Shown here in pieces: positions 1 to 7,647 of a stretch of DNA of 12,235 nt (position 1 is its first letter; every line of letters begins with the position of its first letter). The DNA is from an uncultured Oscillospiraceae bacterium (GTDB lineage Bacteria; Bacillota; Clostridia; Oscillospirales; Acutalibacteraceae), in assembly GCA_900552225.1 (NCBI GenBank), contig URYX01000034.1:1-12235 (forward strand), given 5' to 3'. The notes beneath the pieces are model-generated. The model was not told the origin of the DNA. It did no database searches and saw only the letters and a program-made list of their open reading frames with translations. Both the position numbers and the translations under genes were made by a program.

Positions 1-411
1 GGCTGCAGTGCGCAGATGATCGGCTTTGCCGTGATGAGCTACCGTGAAAACCGCATCGGCGGCCTGGTGGCTCAGGGCCTCGGCACCTCCATGCTGCAGA
101 TTCCGAACATCATCAAGCGCCCGATCATCTGGCTGCCGCCGATTCTGTCCTCGGCCGTGCTGGGCCCGATTTCCACCTGCCTGCTGCAGATGACCAGCAA
201 CCCGGCCGGCTCCGGCATGGGAACGGCCGGCCTCGTCGGGCAGATCATGACCTATCAGACGATGACCGCCGGCGGAACCGCCCCGGCCATTGTGCTGCTC
301 GAAATTGCGGTCATGCATTTTATAGCGCCGGCGTTGCTGACGCTCGGTATCGCGGAGAGTATGCGCAAGCTCGGCTGGATCCGTCCGGGCGACCTGAAGC
401 TCTCCCTGTAA
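1..411 (+). CDS. PTS-type sugar transporter subunit IIC, C-terminal part (5' truncated)
   Basis: This is the C-terminal 136 residues of an integral membrane permease; the reading frame is open from the first base, so the gene starts outside the window. The fragment begins GCSAQMIGFAVMSYREN and contains the run QGLGTSMLQIPN followed by the hydrophobic stretch WLPPILSSAVLGPIST. It then has the glycine-rich GSGMGTAGLVGQ, a second membrane stretch around APAIVLLEIAVMHFIAPALL, and a short basic tail. This pattern matches my knowledge of the PTS_EIIC_2 family (roughly 340-residue membrane proteins that move a sugar or related solute, often without a fused IIA/IIB domain). The substrate cannot be told. 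The gene ends in TAA and is followed 20 bp later by a strong hairpin, so it closes its own transcription unit. Family call fairly sure, specificity unknown. Confidence 0.75.
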   Translation, partial: GCSAQMIGFAVMSYRENRIGGLVAQGLGTSMLQIPNIIKRPIIWLPPILSSAVLGPISTCLLQMTSNPAGSGMGTAGLVGQIMTYQTMTAGGTAPAIVLLEIAVMHFIAPALLTLGIAESMRKLGWIRPGDLKLSL

Positions 412-431
412 ATCCGAAAAAATCCGCGAGA

Positions 432-474
432 GCGCAGGAAAACCCGCCGGAGAGGCTTGCGGGTTTTCCTGCGC
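432..474 (+). terminator. Long hairpin ending the PTS IIC transcription unit
   Basis: A perfect 16-bp inverted repeat (432-447 with 459-474) encloses an 11-nt loop. The inner part is the GC-rich core cccgc/gcggg flanked by AAAA and TTTT, so the T run lies inside the right arm rather than after it. The inner stem plus TTTT looks like an intrinsic terminator; the outer arms extend it. No T tract follows the full stem, which lowers certainty. The right arm also carries the -35 element of the alr promoter. Confidence 0.6.
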
Positions 475-485
475 CGTGCTATAAT
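457..485 (+). promoter_or_regulatory. Sigma-A type promoter for the alr-araC-dnaE operon
   Basis: TTGCGG (457-462) and TATAAT (480-485) are separated by exactly 17 bp, with an extended -10 TG at 477-478. Transcription would start near 492, giving a leader of about 70 nt before alr. The -35 box and most of the spacer lie inside the right arm of the upstream terminator hairpin. No operator could be recognised. Confidence 0.75.
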
Positions 486-562
486 ATGGAATGAATACGG
501 ACACGGCGGCCCGGTGCCGGCCGTGACTGCCGGGGAAAAGGCGGAGACGCCGGGGAGGCAAC

Positions 563-1741
563 ATGGAACACTGGTTGGAACGTACATGGGCGGAGATTGA
601 TCTCGACGCCCTGCTCTATAATTATCGGCAGATCCGCGCCGTGACGGCGCCGCAGAGCCGCATTATGGCGGTCATCAAGGCGGACGCCTACGGCCACGGA
701 GCCGTCGAGGTGGCGCATACACTGGGAGCCGCCGGCGCGGACTGGTTCGGCGTCTCAAATCTGGAGGAGGGCATTCAGCTGCGGAAGGCGGGCATCTCCC
801 AGCCGATCCTGATTCTGTCCTACACCCCGCCCGAGGAGGCGGCGCGGCTGGCGCAGTACCGGATTACACAGGCGGTCATTCACGCGGAGCACGGCCGCCG
901 CCTGGAGGAGGCGGCCGCCCGGGCCGGCGTCACGGTGGACATACACCTGAAGGTGGATACGGGCATGACGCGCGTCGGATTTCCCTATCCGTCCGCCGAC
1001 CCCGAACAGACGCTCGACGAGATGGAGTCAATCTGCCGCCTGCCGCATCTGCGGGCCGAGGGGATTTTCACCCATTTTGCGGTATCGGACGAGGAGGATG
1101 GCGAGGACTTTACCCGCCGCCAGTACGCCTGCTTTACCGAGGCGGTGCAGAAGCTCGCCGGGCGCGGCATAACCTTCGCCCTGCGGCATTGCTGCAACAG
1201 CGCGGCCGTGCTGCGCTTCCCGGAGATGCACCTGGACATGGTGCGTCCCGGCCTCATTCTGTACGGCCTGACTCCGGCCGCCTTTTTGGGAGAATCGCTC
1301 GGCCTGCGCCCGGTCATGGCGCTGAAAACGCGCGTCTCCATGGTCAAGACGGTGGCGGCCGGCGAAACCGTCAGCTACGGCCGCACCTATACCGCACCGC
1401 GGGAGATGCGGATTGCCACCGTCCCGATCGGCTACGCCGACGGCTACAGCCGCCGCCTGTCCAACCGCGGCTATATGCTGATTCACGGGCAGAAGGCGCC
1501 GGTGATCGGCCGCGTCTGCATGGATCAGTGTATGCTCGACGTGACCGACATCCCCGGCGTGCATGAGGAGACCCAGGCCGTGGTATTCGGGGAGGAGGAC
1601 GGCGTCCGCCTGCCGGTGGAGACCTTCGCCGCCTGGTCGGATACCATCCATTACGAGGCCGTCTGCGAAATCGGCAAGCGGGTGCCGCGCCTGTTTTTGA
1701 AGCGCGGCGAAGTGGTGGGGCAGCTCAACTACGTCATTTGA
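563..1741 (+). CDS. alr: Alanine racemase
   Basis: PLP-dependent enzyme that interconverts L- and D-alanine in the cytoplasm, supplying D-Ala for peptidoglycan. The 392-residue length is normal. The N-terminal TIM barrel holds the PLP lysine K39 in AVIKADAYGHG. VDTGMTRVGF (131-140) carries the arginine (R137) expected to contact PLP and substrate. The C-terminal beta domain carries the second catalytic base Y272 in SYGRTY, then VPIGYADGYSR (287-297) and GRVCMDQCMLDVTD (316-329), the usual active-site entry segment. The ATG is preceded by GGGGAGG (552-558) at good spacing. It is the first gene after the promoter at 457-485 and lies 39 bp before the AraC-type gene. Nothing is missing. Assignment is firm; the biosynthetic Alr and catabolic DadX types cannot be separated by sequence alone, but the context favours the biosynthetic one. 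Confidence 0.96.
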   Translation: MEHWLERTWAEIDLDALLYNYRQIRAVTAPQSRIMAVIKADAYGHGAVEVAHTLGAAGADWFGVSNLEEGIQLRKAGISQPILILSYTPPEEAARLAQYRITQAVIHAEHGRRLEEAAARAGVTVDIHLKVDTGMTRVGFPYPSADPEQTLDEMESICRLPHLRAEGIFTHFAVSDEEDGEDFTRRQYACFTEAVQKLAGRGITFALRHCCNSAAVLRFPEMHLDMVRPGLILYGLTPAAFLGESLGLRPVMALKTRVSMVKTVAAGETVSYGRTYTAPREMRIATVPIGYADGYSRRLSNRGYMLIHGQKAPVIGRVCMDQCMLDVTDIPGVHEETQAVVFGEEDGVRLPVETFAAWSDTIHYEAVCEIGKRVPRLFLKRGEVVGQLNYVI

Positions 1742-1780
1742 ACGGCCGGACGGGCCAGACGATCCGAAAAGCAGGGAGGA

Positions 1781-2668
1781 ATGGATGTGCCGGACTATCA
1801 GCCGACGGTGCCGAGATATGACATCCGGGTGGAGTATCTTGTCACGGTGCACTATTACGAATACAGCAAGAATTTTGAGTTCGACTGCGAGCAGCACGAT
1901 TTCTGGGAGCTCGTCTACGTGGATAAGGGCGAGGCCACTGTGCTGTCCGACGGGGTGCGCTATGCGCTGCGGCAGGGCGAGATGTTTTTCCATAAGCCGA
2001 ACGAGCTGCACGCCGCCATGGCGAACGGGATGGTGGCACCGAATATGGTCATCGTCTCCTTCGGCTGTCATTCGCCGGCCATGGATTGGTTCGCCGGACG
2101 GCGGCTGGCCGTGGATGAGGAGGAGAAGGAGTGCCTGTCGCGTCTGCTGAAGGAGGCGTTTTCCGCCTTTGAGCCGCCGTTTGACGACCCCTATTCCGTG
2201 GGGCTGACACGGGCGCAGGAGCCCGCCTTCGGCAGTGAGCAGATGACCGCGCTGCTGCTCGAGCTGCTGCTTTTGCGGATCCGCCGCCGGAACGACCCGG
2301 AGGCGCAGCCGCATCAGGTGTCCTCGCTGAAGAAGCATACGAGCAACGAGCTGGTTCAGCATATTCAGGAATATATGCAGGAGAACGTGGCCGGGAACCT
2401 GACCTTTGCCCAGGTGTGCCGCTATTCGGCCCAGAGCGCCACCAACCTCAAGACCGTGTTCAAATCAGTGACGGGCATGGGCGTGATGGAGTACTACCGC
2501 AAGCTGAAAATCGACGCCGCCAAGCGCCTGATGCGCGAGGGGCACCACAATATCACCCAGATTGCCGACCAGCTCGGCTACACCTCGGTGCACTATTTTT
2601 CCCGCCATTTCAAGCGGGCCACCGGCATGACGCCGAGTGAATACAGCCTGTCGATCCAGGCAAAATAA
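1781..2668 (+). CDS. AraC/XylS-family transcriptional regulator with N-terminal cupin
   Basis: A 295-residue two-domain regulator. Residues about 25-100 form a cupin-like sensor (HDFWELVYVDKGEATV, then GEMFFHKPNELHA), typical of AraC proteins that bind a sugar or other small ligand. Residues about 187-293 hold the double helix-turn-helix DNA-binding domain: first helix pair near 206-227 (LTFAQVCRYSAQSATNLKTVF), second near 257-278 (ITQIADQLGYTSVHYFSRHF), and the family signature ends TGMTPSEY. The start is uncertain: the SD AGGGAGGA ends at 1780, directly against the ATG at 1781, whereas an in-frame GTG at 1787 sits at ideal spacing and would give 293 residues. It lies between alr and dnaE, 39 bp and 19 bp away, so it is probably co-transcribed with them. 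The ligand and targets are unknown; it need not regulate its neighbours. Confidence 0.9.
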   Translation: MDVPDYQPTVPRYDIRVEYLVTVHYYEYSKNFEFDCEQHDFWELVYVDKGEATVLSDGVRYALRQGEMFFHKPNELHAAMANGMVAPNMVIVSFGCHSPAMDWFAGRRLAVDEEEKECLSRLLKEAFSAFEPPFDDPYSVGLTRAQEPAFGSEQMTALLLELLLLRIRRRNDPEAQPHQVSSLKKHTSNELVQHIQEYMQENVAGNLTFAQVCRYSAQSATNLKTVFKSVTGMGVMEYYRKLKIDAAKRLMREGHHNITQIADQLGYTSVHYFSRHFKRATGMTPSEYSLSIQAK

Positions 2669-2673
2669 TAAAA

Positions 2674-2690
2674 GGGGAGGCGGCGTCATG
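2674..2690 (+). promoter_or_regulatory. Ribosome binding site fixing the dnaE start
   Basis: GGGGAGG at 2674-2680 is followed after 7 nt by ATG at 2688. The same frame is open further upstream from an ATG at 2637, but that lies inside the AraC gene and has no SD, and the residues it would add do not resemble a DnaE N terminus. MAFAHLHVHSEYS from 2688 does. Confidence 0.85.
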
Positions 2691-5600
2691 GCGTTTGCGC
2701 ATCTGCATGTACACAGCGAATACAGCCTTTTGGACGGCGCCTGCCGTATCCGCGAGCTGGTCTCCCGCGTCAGGGCGCTGGGACAGACCGCGGTAGCCGT
2801 TACGGATCACGGCGTGATGTACGGTGCCGTGGAGTTCTATAAGGAAGCCAAGAAACAGGGCATCCGGCCGATCATCGGCTGCGAGGTCTATGTGGCGGCG
2901 CGCTCGCGGACGGACAGGGTGCACGGCGTGGACAACGAGCACGCCCATTTGGTGCTGCTCTGCGAAAACGAGACCGGCTACCGCAACCTGATCCGGATGG
3001 TGTCCGCCGCCTGGACGGAGGGCTTTTACGGCAAGCCGCGGGTGGACCGCGAGCTGCTGGAGCGTTACCATGAGGGCCTGATCGCGCTGTCGGCCTGCCT
3101 GGCGGGGGAGATTCCGCGGGCGCTGCTGCGCGGCGACTACGAAAAGGCACGGGAGACGGCGCTCTATTACGACCGCCTGTTCGGCCGCGGCAATTTTTAC
3201 CTGGAGCTGCAGGATCACGGACTCCCCGAGCAGCGGCAGATCAGCCCTCAGCTGCTGCGGCTGTCCGCGGAGACGGGCATCCCGCCGGTGTGCACCAACG
3301 ACGCGCATTACCTGACGCGGGAGGACGCGGCCATGCAGCGGGTGCTGGTCTGCATTCAGACGGGCACCACCGTGGCCGAGCCGTCCTCCATGGTGTTTGA
3401 AACCGATGAATTCTACCTGAAATCCGAGGAGGAGATGCGCGCCCTGTTCCCGCAGGTGCCCGAGGCGGCGGACAACACCGCCCGCATTGCGGAGCGCTGT
3501 CAGGTGGACTTTACGTTCGGCCAGACCAAGCTGCCGCACTTTGACGCACCGGGCGGCGACAGCAAGGCCTATTTCCGTAAGCTCTGTGAGGAGGGGCTTT
3601 TCCGGCGCTACGGCGAGCATCCGCCGGAGACGGTGCGCGGGCGGATGGAATACGAAATCCGCACGGTCGAGCAGATGGGGTACGTGGACTATTACCTCAT
3701 CGTCCACGACTATGTGCACTATGCCAAAACACACGATATTCCCGTGGGCCCCGGGCGCGGCTCGGGCGCCGGAAGCCTGTGCGCCTACTGCATCGGCATC
3801 ACGGACATCGACCCGATCCGCTATGACCTGCTGTTTGAGCGGTTTCTTAACCCGGAACGTGTGTCGATGCCGGATTTTGACGTGGATTTCTGCGATGCCA
3901 AGCGCCAGCAGGTGGTGGATTACGTGATCCGCCGCTACGGCGCGGACCACGTGGCACAGATTGTGACCTTCGGAACCCTCAAGGCGCGCGCGGCCATCCG
4001 CGACGTGGCGCGTGCCCTGGCGATGCCCTATGCCGCAGCCGACGCGGTGGCCAAGCTGGTGCCGAACGAGCTGAATATGACCATCGAAAAGGCACTGGCG
4101 CAGTCGAAGGAGCTGCGGGAAAAGGCGGAATCCGATGGGCAGGTGAAGCGCCTGCTGGAGATGGCGCAGCGCGTGGAGGGAATGCCCCGCCACGCCTCGA
4201 CCCATGCGGCCGGCGTGGTCATCACCGCCGACCCCGTCGGAGAATATGTGCCGCTGTGCCTGAACGGGGACGCGGTGGCGACCCAATACACCATGGGCAT
4301 TTTGGAGGAGCTCGGACTTCTCAAGATGGATTTTCTCGGGTTGAGCAACCTGTCCATCATCGACGACGCGCAAAGGCTGATTCGCCTCCGCGAGCCCGCA
4401 TTCGACATCGAAAAGGTGTCGCTGGAGGAGCCGCGCGTCTACCGGATGCTGGAGCAGGGCAGCTGCGAGGGTGTGTTCCAGCTGGAATCCGCCGGCATGC
4501 GGCGGCTGCTCCAGCAGATGAAGCCCCGCTGCCTCGAGGACCTGATTGCCGCCATCTCGCTCTACCGACCCGGCCCGATGGAATCCATCCCGAAATATAT
4601 CGATAACCGCCAGCACCCGGAAAAAACCGCCTATCTCCACCCGCTGCTGCGCCCGATTTTGGAGGTGACCTGCGGCTGCCCTGTCTATCAGGAGCAGGTG
4701 ATGCAGATTTTCCGGGATCTGGCCGGCTATTCGCTCGGCCGCGCCGACATCGTGCGGCGCGCCATGAGCAAGAAAAAGCACGACGTGATGGAGCGCGAGC
4801 GCGAAATTTTCATCCACGGTCTGACCGACGAAACGGGAGCCGTTCTGGTGGAGGGCTGCGTGCGCCGCGGTGTGCCGGAGAAAACGGCGGCGGAGCTGTT
4901 CGATCAGCTGACTGCCTTCGCCTCCTATGCCTTCAATAAATCCCATGCCGCTGCCTATGCCCTGGTGGCCTACCGCACGGCCTACCTGAAATGCCTGTAT
5001 CCGCGGGAGTATATGGCGGCGCTGCTGACCGGCGCGCTCTACGGCGGCAAGGTGGTGCGCTATATCGCGGAATGCACCCGGCTCGGCATCCGGGTGCTGC
5101 CGCCCTCCGTCAACCGGAGCGGCTCGGAATTCTCGGTCGAGGGGCGCGACATCCGCTTCGGCCTGCTGGCCGTCAAGAATATCGGCTCCTCCGTGATCGA
5201 CCGGATCACGGAGGAACGTGAAAAGGGCGGCTCCTTTACAAGCTTTCAGGACTTCGGACAGCGCATGGCGGCCTATTCCGAGTGGAACCGCCGCGCGATG
5301 GAGAGCCTGATTCAGTGCGGTGCGCTGGACGGCCTGGGTGCCAACCGCCGCCAGATGATGACCGTCTATTCCTCGCGGATGGACGAGTGGGAGCAGGCCT
5401 ACCGCCGCAAAATGGACGGACAGCTCGGCTTTTTTGATGAGCCGGAGGAGGCGGAGAGCTATGCGCCGCCGCTTCCCGACTGCGAGGAGTTCCCCGAGCA
5501 GGAGCGCCTCGAAATGGAAAAGGAGATCATGGGCCTCTACCTGTCCGGTCACCCGCTGGCTCCGTATGCGGCGCTCTATGACGATCCGCGGATTATGCCG

Positions 5601-6269
5601 CTGGACCGCCTGCGCGCCGAGCTGGAGGAGCAGGGGGAGGACGCGGTGGACGGACGTCCTGTGACGCTGCTCGTGATGCTGTCCCGCCTGAGGGCGCGCA
5701 CCACGAAGCAGAACGCGACCATGGCGACCGGCCTGGCGGAGGACTATTACGACAGCATCGAGCTGCTGGTGTTCCCGAAGGCGTTCGAGCAGTACCGGAG
5801 CCTGCTGCAGAGCGGAGGCGCGCTGCTGCTGTCCGGACGCATCAGCGCCCGGGAGGATGAGACGGCGAAGCTCGTGGTGGACCGCGTGACGGCGGCGCCG
5901 CCGCCCGGCGAGCCGCTGCCCGCCTCGGCCTTCCGCGGAGGCTCGGGTGCGCCGGGGAACGCGGGAGCAAGAATCGCCGCCGTGTCCCGGCCTGCCGTAT
6001 CGCCCGAAGCCCCCGCCGCACCGCAGCCGAAGGCCCCCTCCGCACACCACGGCGTGTATCTGCGCCTGCCCTCGGAGCAGCATCTGCTGTGGCGCCGGGT
6101 GCAGCCGGTGCTGCAGCTGTTTCAGGGGGAGGAGCCGCTCTATCTGCGGCTGACCGATTCCGGACGCATGGTGCTGTGCCCCAAGGCCCTGTGGGTGGAG
6201 CCGGATGCGGAGCTGCTGAAGGAGCTGAAGCGCATCCTCGGGGAGGACAACGTGGCCCGGCTGCGGTAG
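2688..6269 (+). CDS. dnaE: DNA polymerase III alpha subunit, DnaE type
   Basis: Replicative C-family DNA polymerase of 1193 residues. The N-terminal PHP domain (about 1-280) has HLHVHSEYSLLDG (5-17), TDHG (39-42), GCE (64-66), EHAH (84-87), SACLAGEI and TNDAHY (203-208). The palm holds GPGRGSGAGSL (354-364) and the catalytic aspartates D396 and D398 in PDFDVDF, with the third, D548, in LKMDFLGL. Fingers motifs include HASTHAAGVV, SLYRPGPMESIPKYI and AFNKSHAAAYALVAYRTAYLK. QLGFF (912-916) fits the internal clamp-binding motif. An OB-fold region spans about 990-1068. A Pro/Ala-rich linker (about 1070-1120) leads to a small C-terminal domain (about 1122-1193). Unlike PolC there is no inserted DnaQ-like exonuclease. 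It closes the alr operon and is followed by a likely terminator. Assignment is firm; whether it is the main or the lagging-strand polymerase cannot be told without the rest of the genome. Confidence 0.97.
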   Translation: MAFAHLHVHSEYSLLDGACRIRELVSRVRALGQTAVAVTDHGVMYGAVEFYKEAKKQGIRPIIGCEVYVAARSRTDRVHGVDNEHAHLVLLCENETGYRNLIRMVSAAWTEGFYGKPRVDRELLERYHEGLIALSACLAGEIPRALLRGDYEKARETALYYDRLFGRGNFYLELQDHGLPEQRQISPQLLRLSAETGIPPVCTNDAHYLTREDAAMQRVLVCIQTGTTVAEPSSMVFETDEFYLKSEEEMRALFPQVPEAADNTARIAERCQVDFTFGQTKLPHFDAPGGDSKAYFRKLCEEGLFRRYGEHPPETVRGRMEYEIRTVEQMGYVDYYLIVHDYVHYAKTHDIPVGPGRGSGAGSLCAYCIGITDIDPIRYDLLFERFLNPERVSMPDFDVDFCDAKRQQVVDYVIRRYGADHVAQIVTFGTLKARAAIRDVARALAMPYAAADAVAKLVPNELNMTIEKALAQSKELREKAESDGQVKRLLEMAQRVEGMPRHASTHAAGVVITADPVGEYVPLCLNGDAVATQYTMGILEELGLLKMDFLGLSNLSIIDDAQRLIRLREPAFDIEKVSLEEPRVYRMLEQGSCEGVFQLESAGMRRLLQQMKPRCLEDLIAAISLYRPGPMESIPKYIDNRQHPEKTAYLHPLLRPILEVTCGCPVYQEQVMQIFRDLAGYSLGRADIVRRAMSKKKHDVMEREREIFIHGLTDETGAVLVEGCVRRGVPEKTAAELFDQLTAFASYAFNKSHAAAYALVAYRTAYLKCLYPREYMAALLTGALYGGKVVRYIAECTRLGIRVLPPSVNRSGSEFSVEGRDIRFGLLAVKNIGSSVIDRITEEREKGGSFTSFQDFGQRMAAYSEWNRRAMESLIQCGALDGLGANRRQMMTVYSSRMDEWEQAYRRKMDGQLGFFDEPEEAESYAPPLPDCEEFPEQERLEMEKEIMGLYLSGHPLAPYAALYDDPRIMPLDRLRAELEEQGEDAVDGRPVTLLVMLSRLRARTTKQNATMATGLAEDYYDSIELLVFPKAFEQYRSLLQSGGALLLSGRISAREDETAKLVVDRVTAAPPPGEPLPASAFRGGSGAPGNAGARIAAVSRPAVSPEAPAAPQPKAPSAHHGVYLRLPSEQHLLWRRVQPVLQLFQGEEPLYLRLTDSGRMVLCPKALWVEPDAELLKELKRILGEDNVARLR

Positions 6270-6274
6270 CTGGC

Positions 6275-6313
6275 AAAAAGGTCGAAAAACCGCCAGAAAA
6301 TTCGACGTTTTTT
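6275..6313 (+). terminator. Probable intrinsic terminator after dnaE
   Basis: The stem gtcgaa (6281-6286) pairs with ttcgac (6301-6306). Past one G-G mismatch it extends through A5 (6275-6279) with T5, and a six-T run (6308-6313) follows. The loop is 14 nt. A second short stem, ctggc (6270-6274) with gccag (6292-6296), interleaves with the first and could compete with it. The stem is AT-rich for this genome, so termination may be partial. Confidence 0.5.
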
Positions 6314-6327
6314 CTATAGGGATTGTC

Positions 6328-6356
6328 TTGCACTTTCTGCACGGGAATGGTATAAT
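6328..6356 (+). promoter_or_regulatory. Strong sigma-A type promoter for pfkA
   Basis: TTGCAC (6328-6333) and TATAAT (6351-6356) are separated by 17 bp, with an extended -10 TG at 6348-6349. The start site would be near 6363, leaving a leader of about 80 nt. It begins just past the dnaE terminator, so pfkA is transcribed independently of the upstream operon. Confidence 0.85.
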
Positions 6357-6442
6357 AATTTCGTTTGCAGAGGAAGAACAAAACGCCTTGCAGCCGCCGC
6401 CTGTTCGGACGGCGGAAGAAAGCAGTTAAGGGAGAGATCGTT

Positions 6443-7411
6443 ATGGCTATTAAGAGAATTGCGGTACTGACGAGCGGCGGAGACGCCCCCGGTATGAATG
6501 CGGCCATCCGCGCCGTAACGCGGACGGCTCTCGGACGCGGGATTTCCGTCAGCGGCGTATACCGCGGATATAACGGACTGATTCACGGAGATCTGGTGGA
6601 TATGACGCTGCGCAGCGTATCGGATATTATCCATCGCGGCGGCACGATGCTGTTTACGGCACGCAGCCCCGAATTCCGCACGGAGGAGGGCATCCAGAAG
6701 GCGGTGCGCACCTGTGTGGAAAACGAGATTGAGGGCCTGGTGGTCATCGGCGGTGACGGCTCCTTCCGCGGCGCGCAGGATCTGACGCGTCACGGGGTGC
6801 CCTGCATCGGCATTCCGGGAACCATCGACAACGACATTTCCTGCTGTGAGCATACCATCGGCTTTGATACGGCGCTGAACACCTGCGTGGAGATGATCGA
6901 CAAGCTGCGCGATACCGCCCAGTCGCACGATCGCTGCAGCGTGGTGGAGGTCATGGGCCGCCGCGCCGGGGATATGGCGCTGAACGTCGGACTGGCGGTC
7001 GGAGCCACCGGCATTGTCGTGCCCGAGGTTCCGTTCGATATGGAACGGGATGTGCTGGCGCGTATCCGCCGCGCCTCCGAGACCGGCAAGAAGCACTTCA
7101 TCTTTGTGGTGGCCGAGGGTGTCGGCCACGTGATGGAGATGGCCTCCGAGATCGAAAAGAGCACCGGCATCGAGACGCGTGCCACCATCCTCGGCCACGT
7201 GCAGCGCGGCGGCTCTCCGAGCACCTACGACCGCGTGCTGGCCAGCCAGATGGGCCATCGCGCCGTGGAGCTGCTGATAGAAGGCAAGGAGAACCGCGTG
7301 GTCGCCAGTCAGAACGGCGGCATCGTGGACTTCGACATCGAGGAAGCGCTTGCCATGAAGAAGCCGTTCGATAAGGCGATGTACGACATGGCACACGAGA
7401 TCTCCATCTGA
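6443..7411 (+). CDS. pfkA: ATP-dependent 6-phosphofructokinase
   Basis: Glycolytic enzyme that phosphorylates fructose 6-phosphate to fructose 1,6-bisphosphate; cytoplasmic, tetrameric in the family. The 322-residue length matches short bacterial PfkA. SGGDAPGMNAAIRAV (11-25) begins the nucleotide site. GGDGS (103-107) and PGTIDND (125-131) carry glycines at the two places where pyrophosphate-dependent enzymes have D and K, so ATP is the likely donor. D129 is the expected catalytic base. MGRRAG (171-176), AEG (224-226) and HVQRGG (252-257) bind the sugar phosphate. The ATG at 6443 follows AAGGGAGAG at good spacing; an in-frame start at 6365 has no SD and would add a basic tail not seen in the family. 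It has its own promoter at 6328-6356. No pyruvate kinase gene follows: next comes a repeat-rich gene-free stretch, and the likely terminator lies about 240 bp downstream. Confidence 0.96.
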   Translation: MAIKRIAVLTSGGDAPGMNAAIRAVTRTALGRGISVSGVYRGYNGLIHGDLVDMTLRSVSDIIHRGGTMLFTARSPEFRTEEGIQKAVRTCVENEIEGLVVIGGDGSFRGAQDLTRHGVPCIGIPGTIDNDISCCEHTIGFDTALNTCVEMIDKLRDTAQSHDRCSVVEVMGRRAGDMALNVGLAVGATGIVVPEVPFDMERDVLARIRRASETGKKHFIFVVAEGVGHVMEMASEIEKSTGIETRATILGHVQRGGSPSTYDRVLASQMGHRAVELLIEGKENRVVASQNGGIVDFDIEEALAMKKPFDKAMYDMAHEISI

Positions 7412-7487
7412 CGATCGGATACCCCGATGATTGGATGACGCCCCGATGTTCTGACCGTTTGGCCGTTGGATTTTCTGCCCGCCCGGC

Positions 7488-7631
7488 TCTTTGGCGGAAA
7501 TCTGACGGCCGCCTGCTTCGTCTGATTCTTTGGCGGGCATCCAATGGCCGCCCGCTTCGTCTGATTCTTTGATGGGGGGCAGCCGACGGCTGCTGGCTCC
7601 GTCCGATTCCCTGTCCGACGCTCCGTCGGAT
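7488..7631. repeat. Four tandem degenerate units of about 39 bp, each with a small hairpin
   Basis: Units at 7488-7526 (39 bp), 7527-7565 (39 bp), 7566-7607 (42 bp) and 7608-7631 (24 bp, internally shortened). The first two share tctttggcgg at the start and cttcgtctgat at the end and differ mainly in the middle; the third and fourth drift further. Each unit can fold a small hairpin with different bases: ggcgg/ccgcc (7493-7497 with 7509-7513), a similar GC-rich pair in unit two, gcagcc/ggctgc (7579-7584 with 7588-7593) and tccgac/gtcgga (7614-7619 with 7625-7630). If pfkA is read through to the terminator at 7648, these form its 3' untranslated region. No insertion-sequence ends or conserved spacers are visible. 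Function unknown. Confidence 0.75.
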
Positions 7632-7647
7632 GTTGTTCAGACCTCTG

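Noticed and set aside
1028..2362. A 444-codon minus-strand frame across alr and the AraC-type gene
   Set aside because: It covers parts of two certain genes antisense, starts without an SD and has shadow-type composition.
2610..6083. A very long open frame on the minus strand opposite dnaE
   Set aside because: It mirrors the dnaE codon pattern; GC-rich third positions remove stops from the antisense frame. It is His/Arg/Gln-rich with no recognisable domain and no SD, and dnaE on the other strand is certain.
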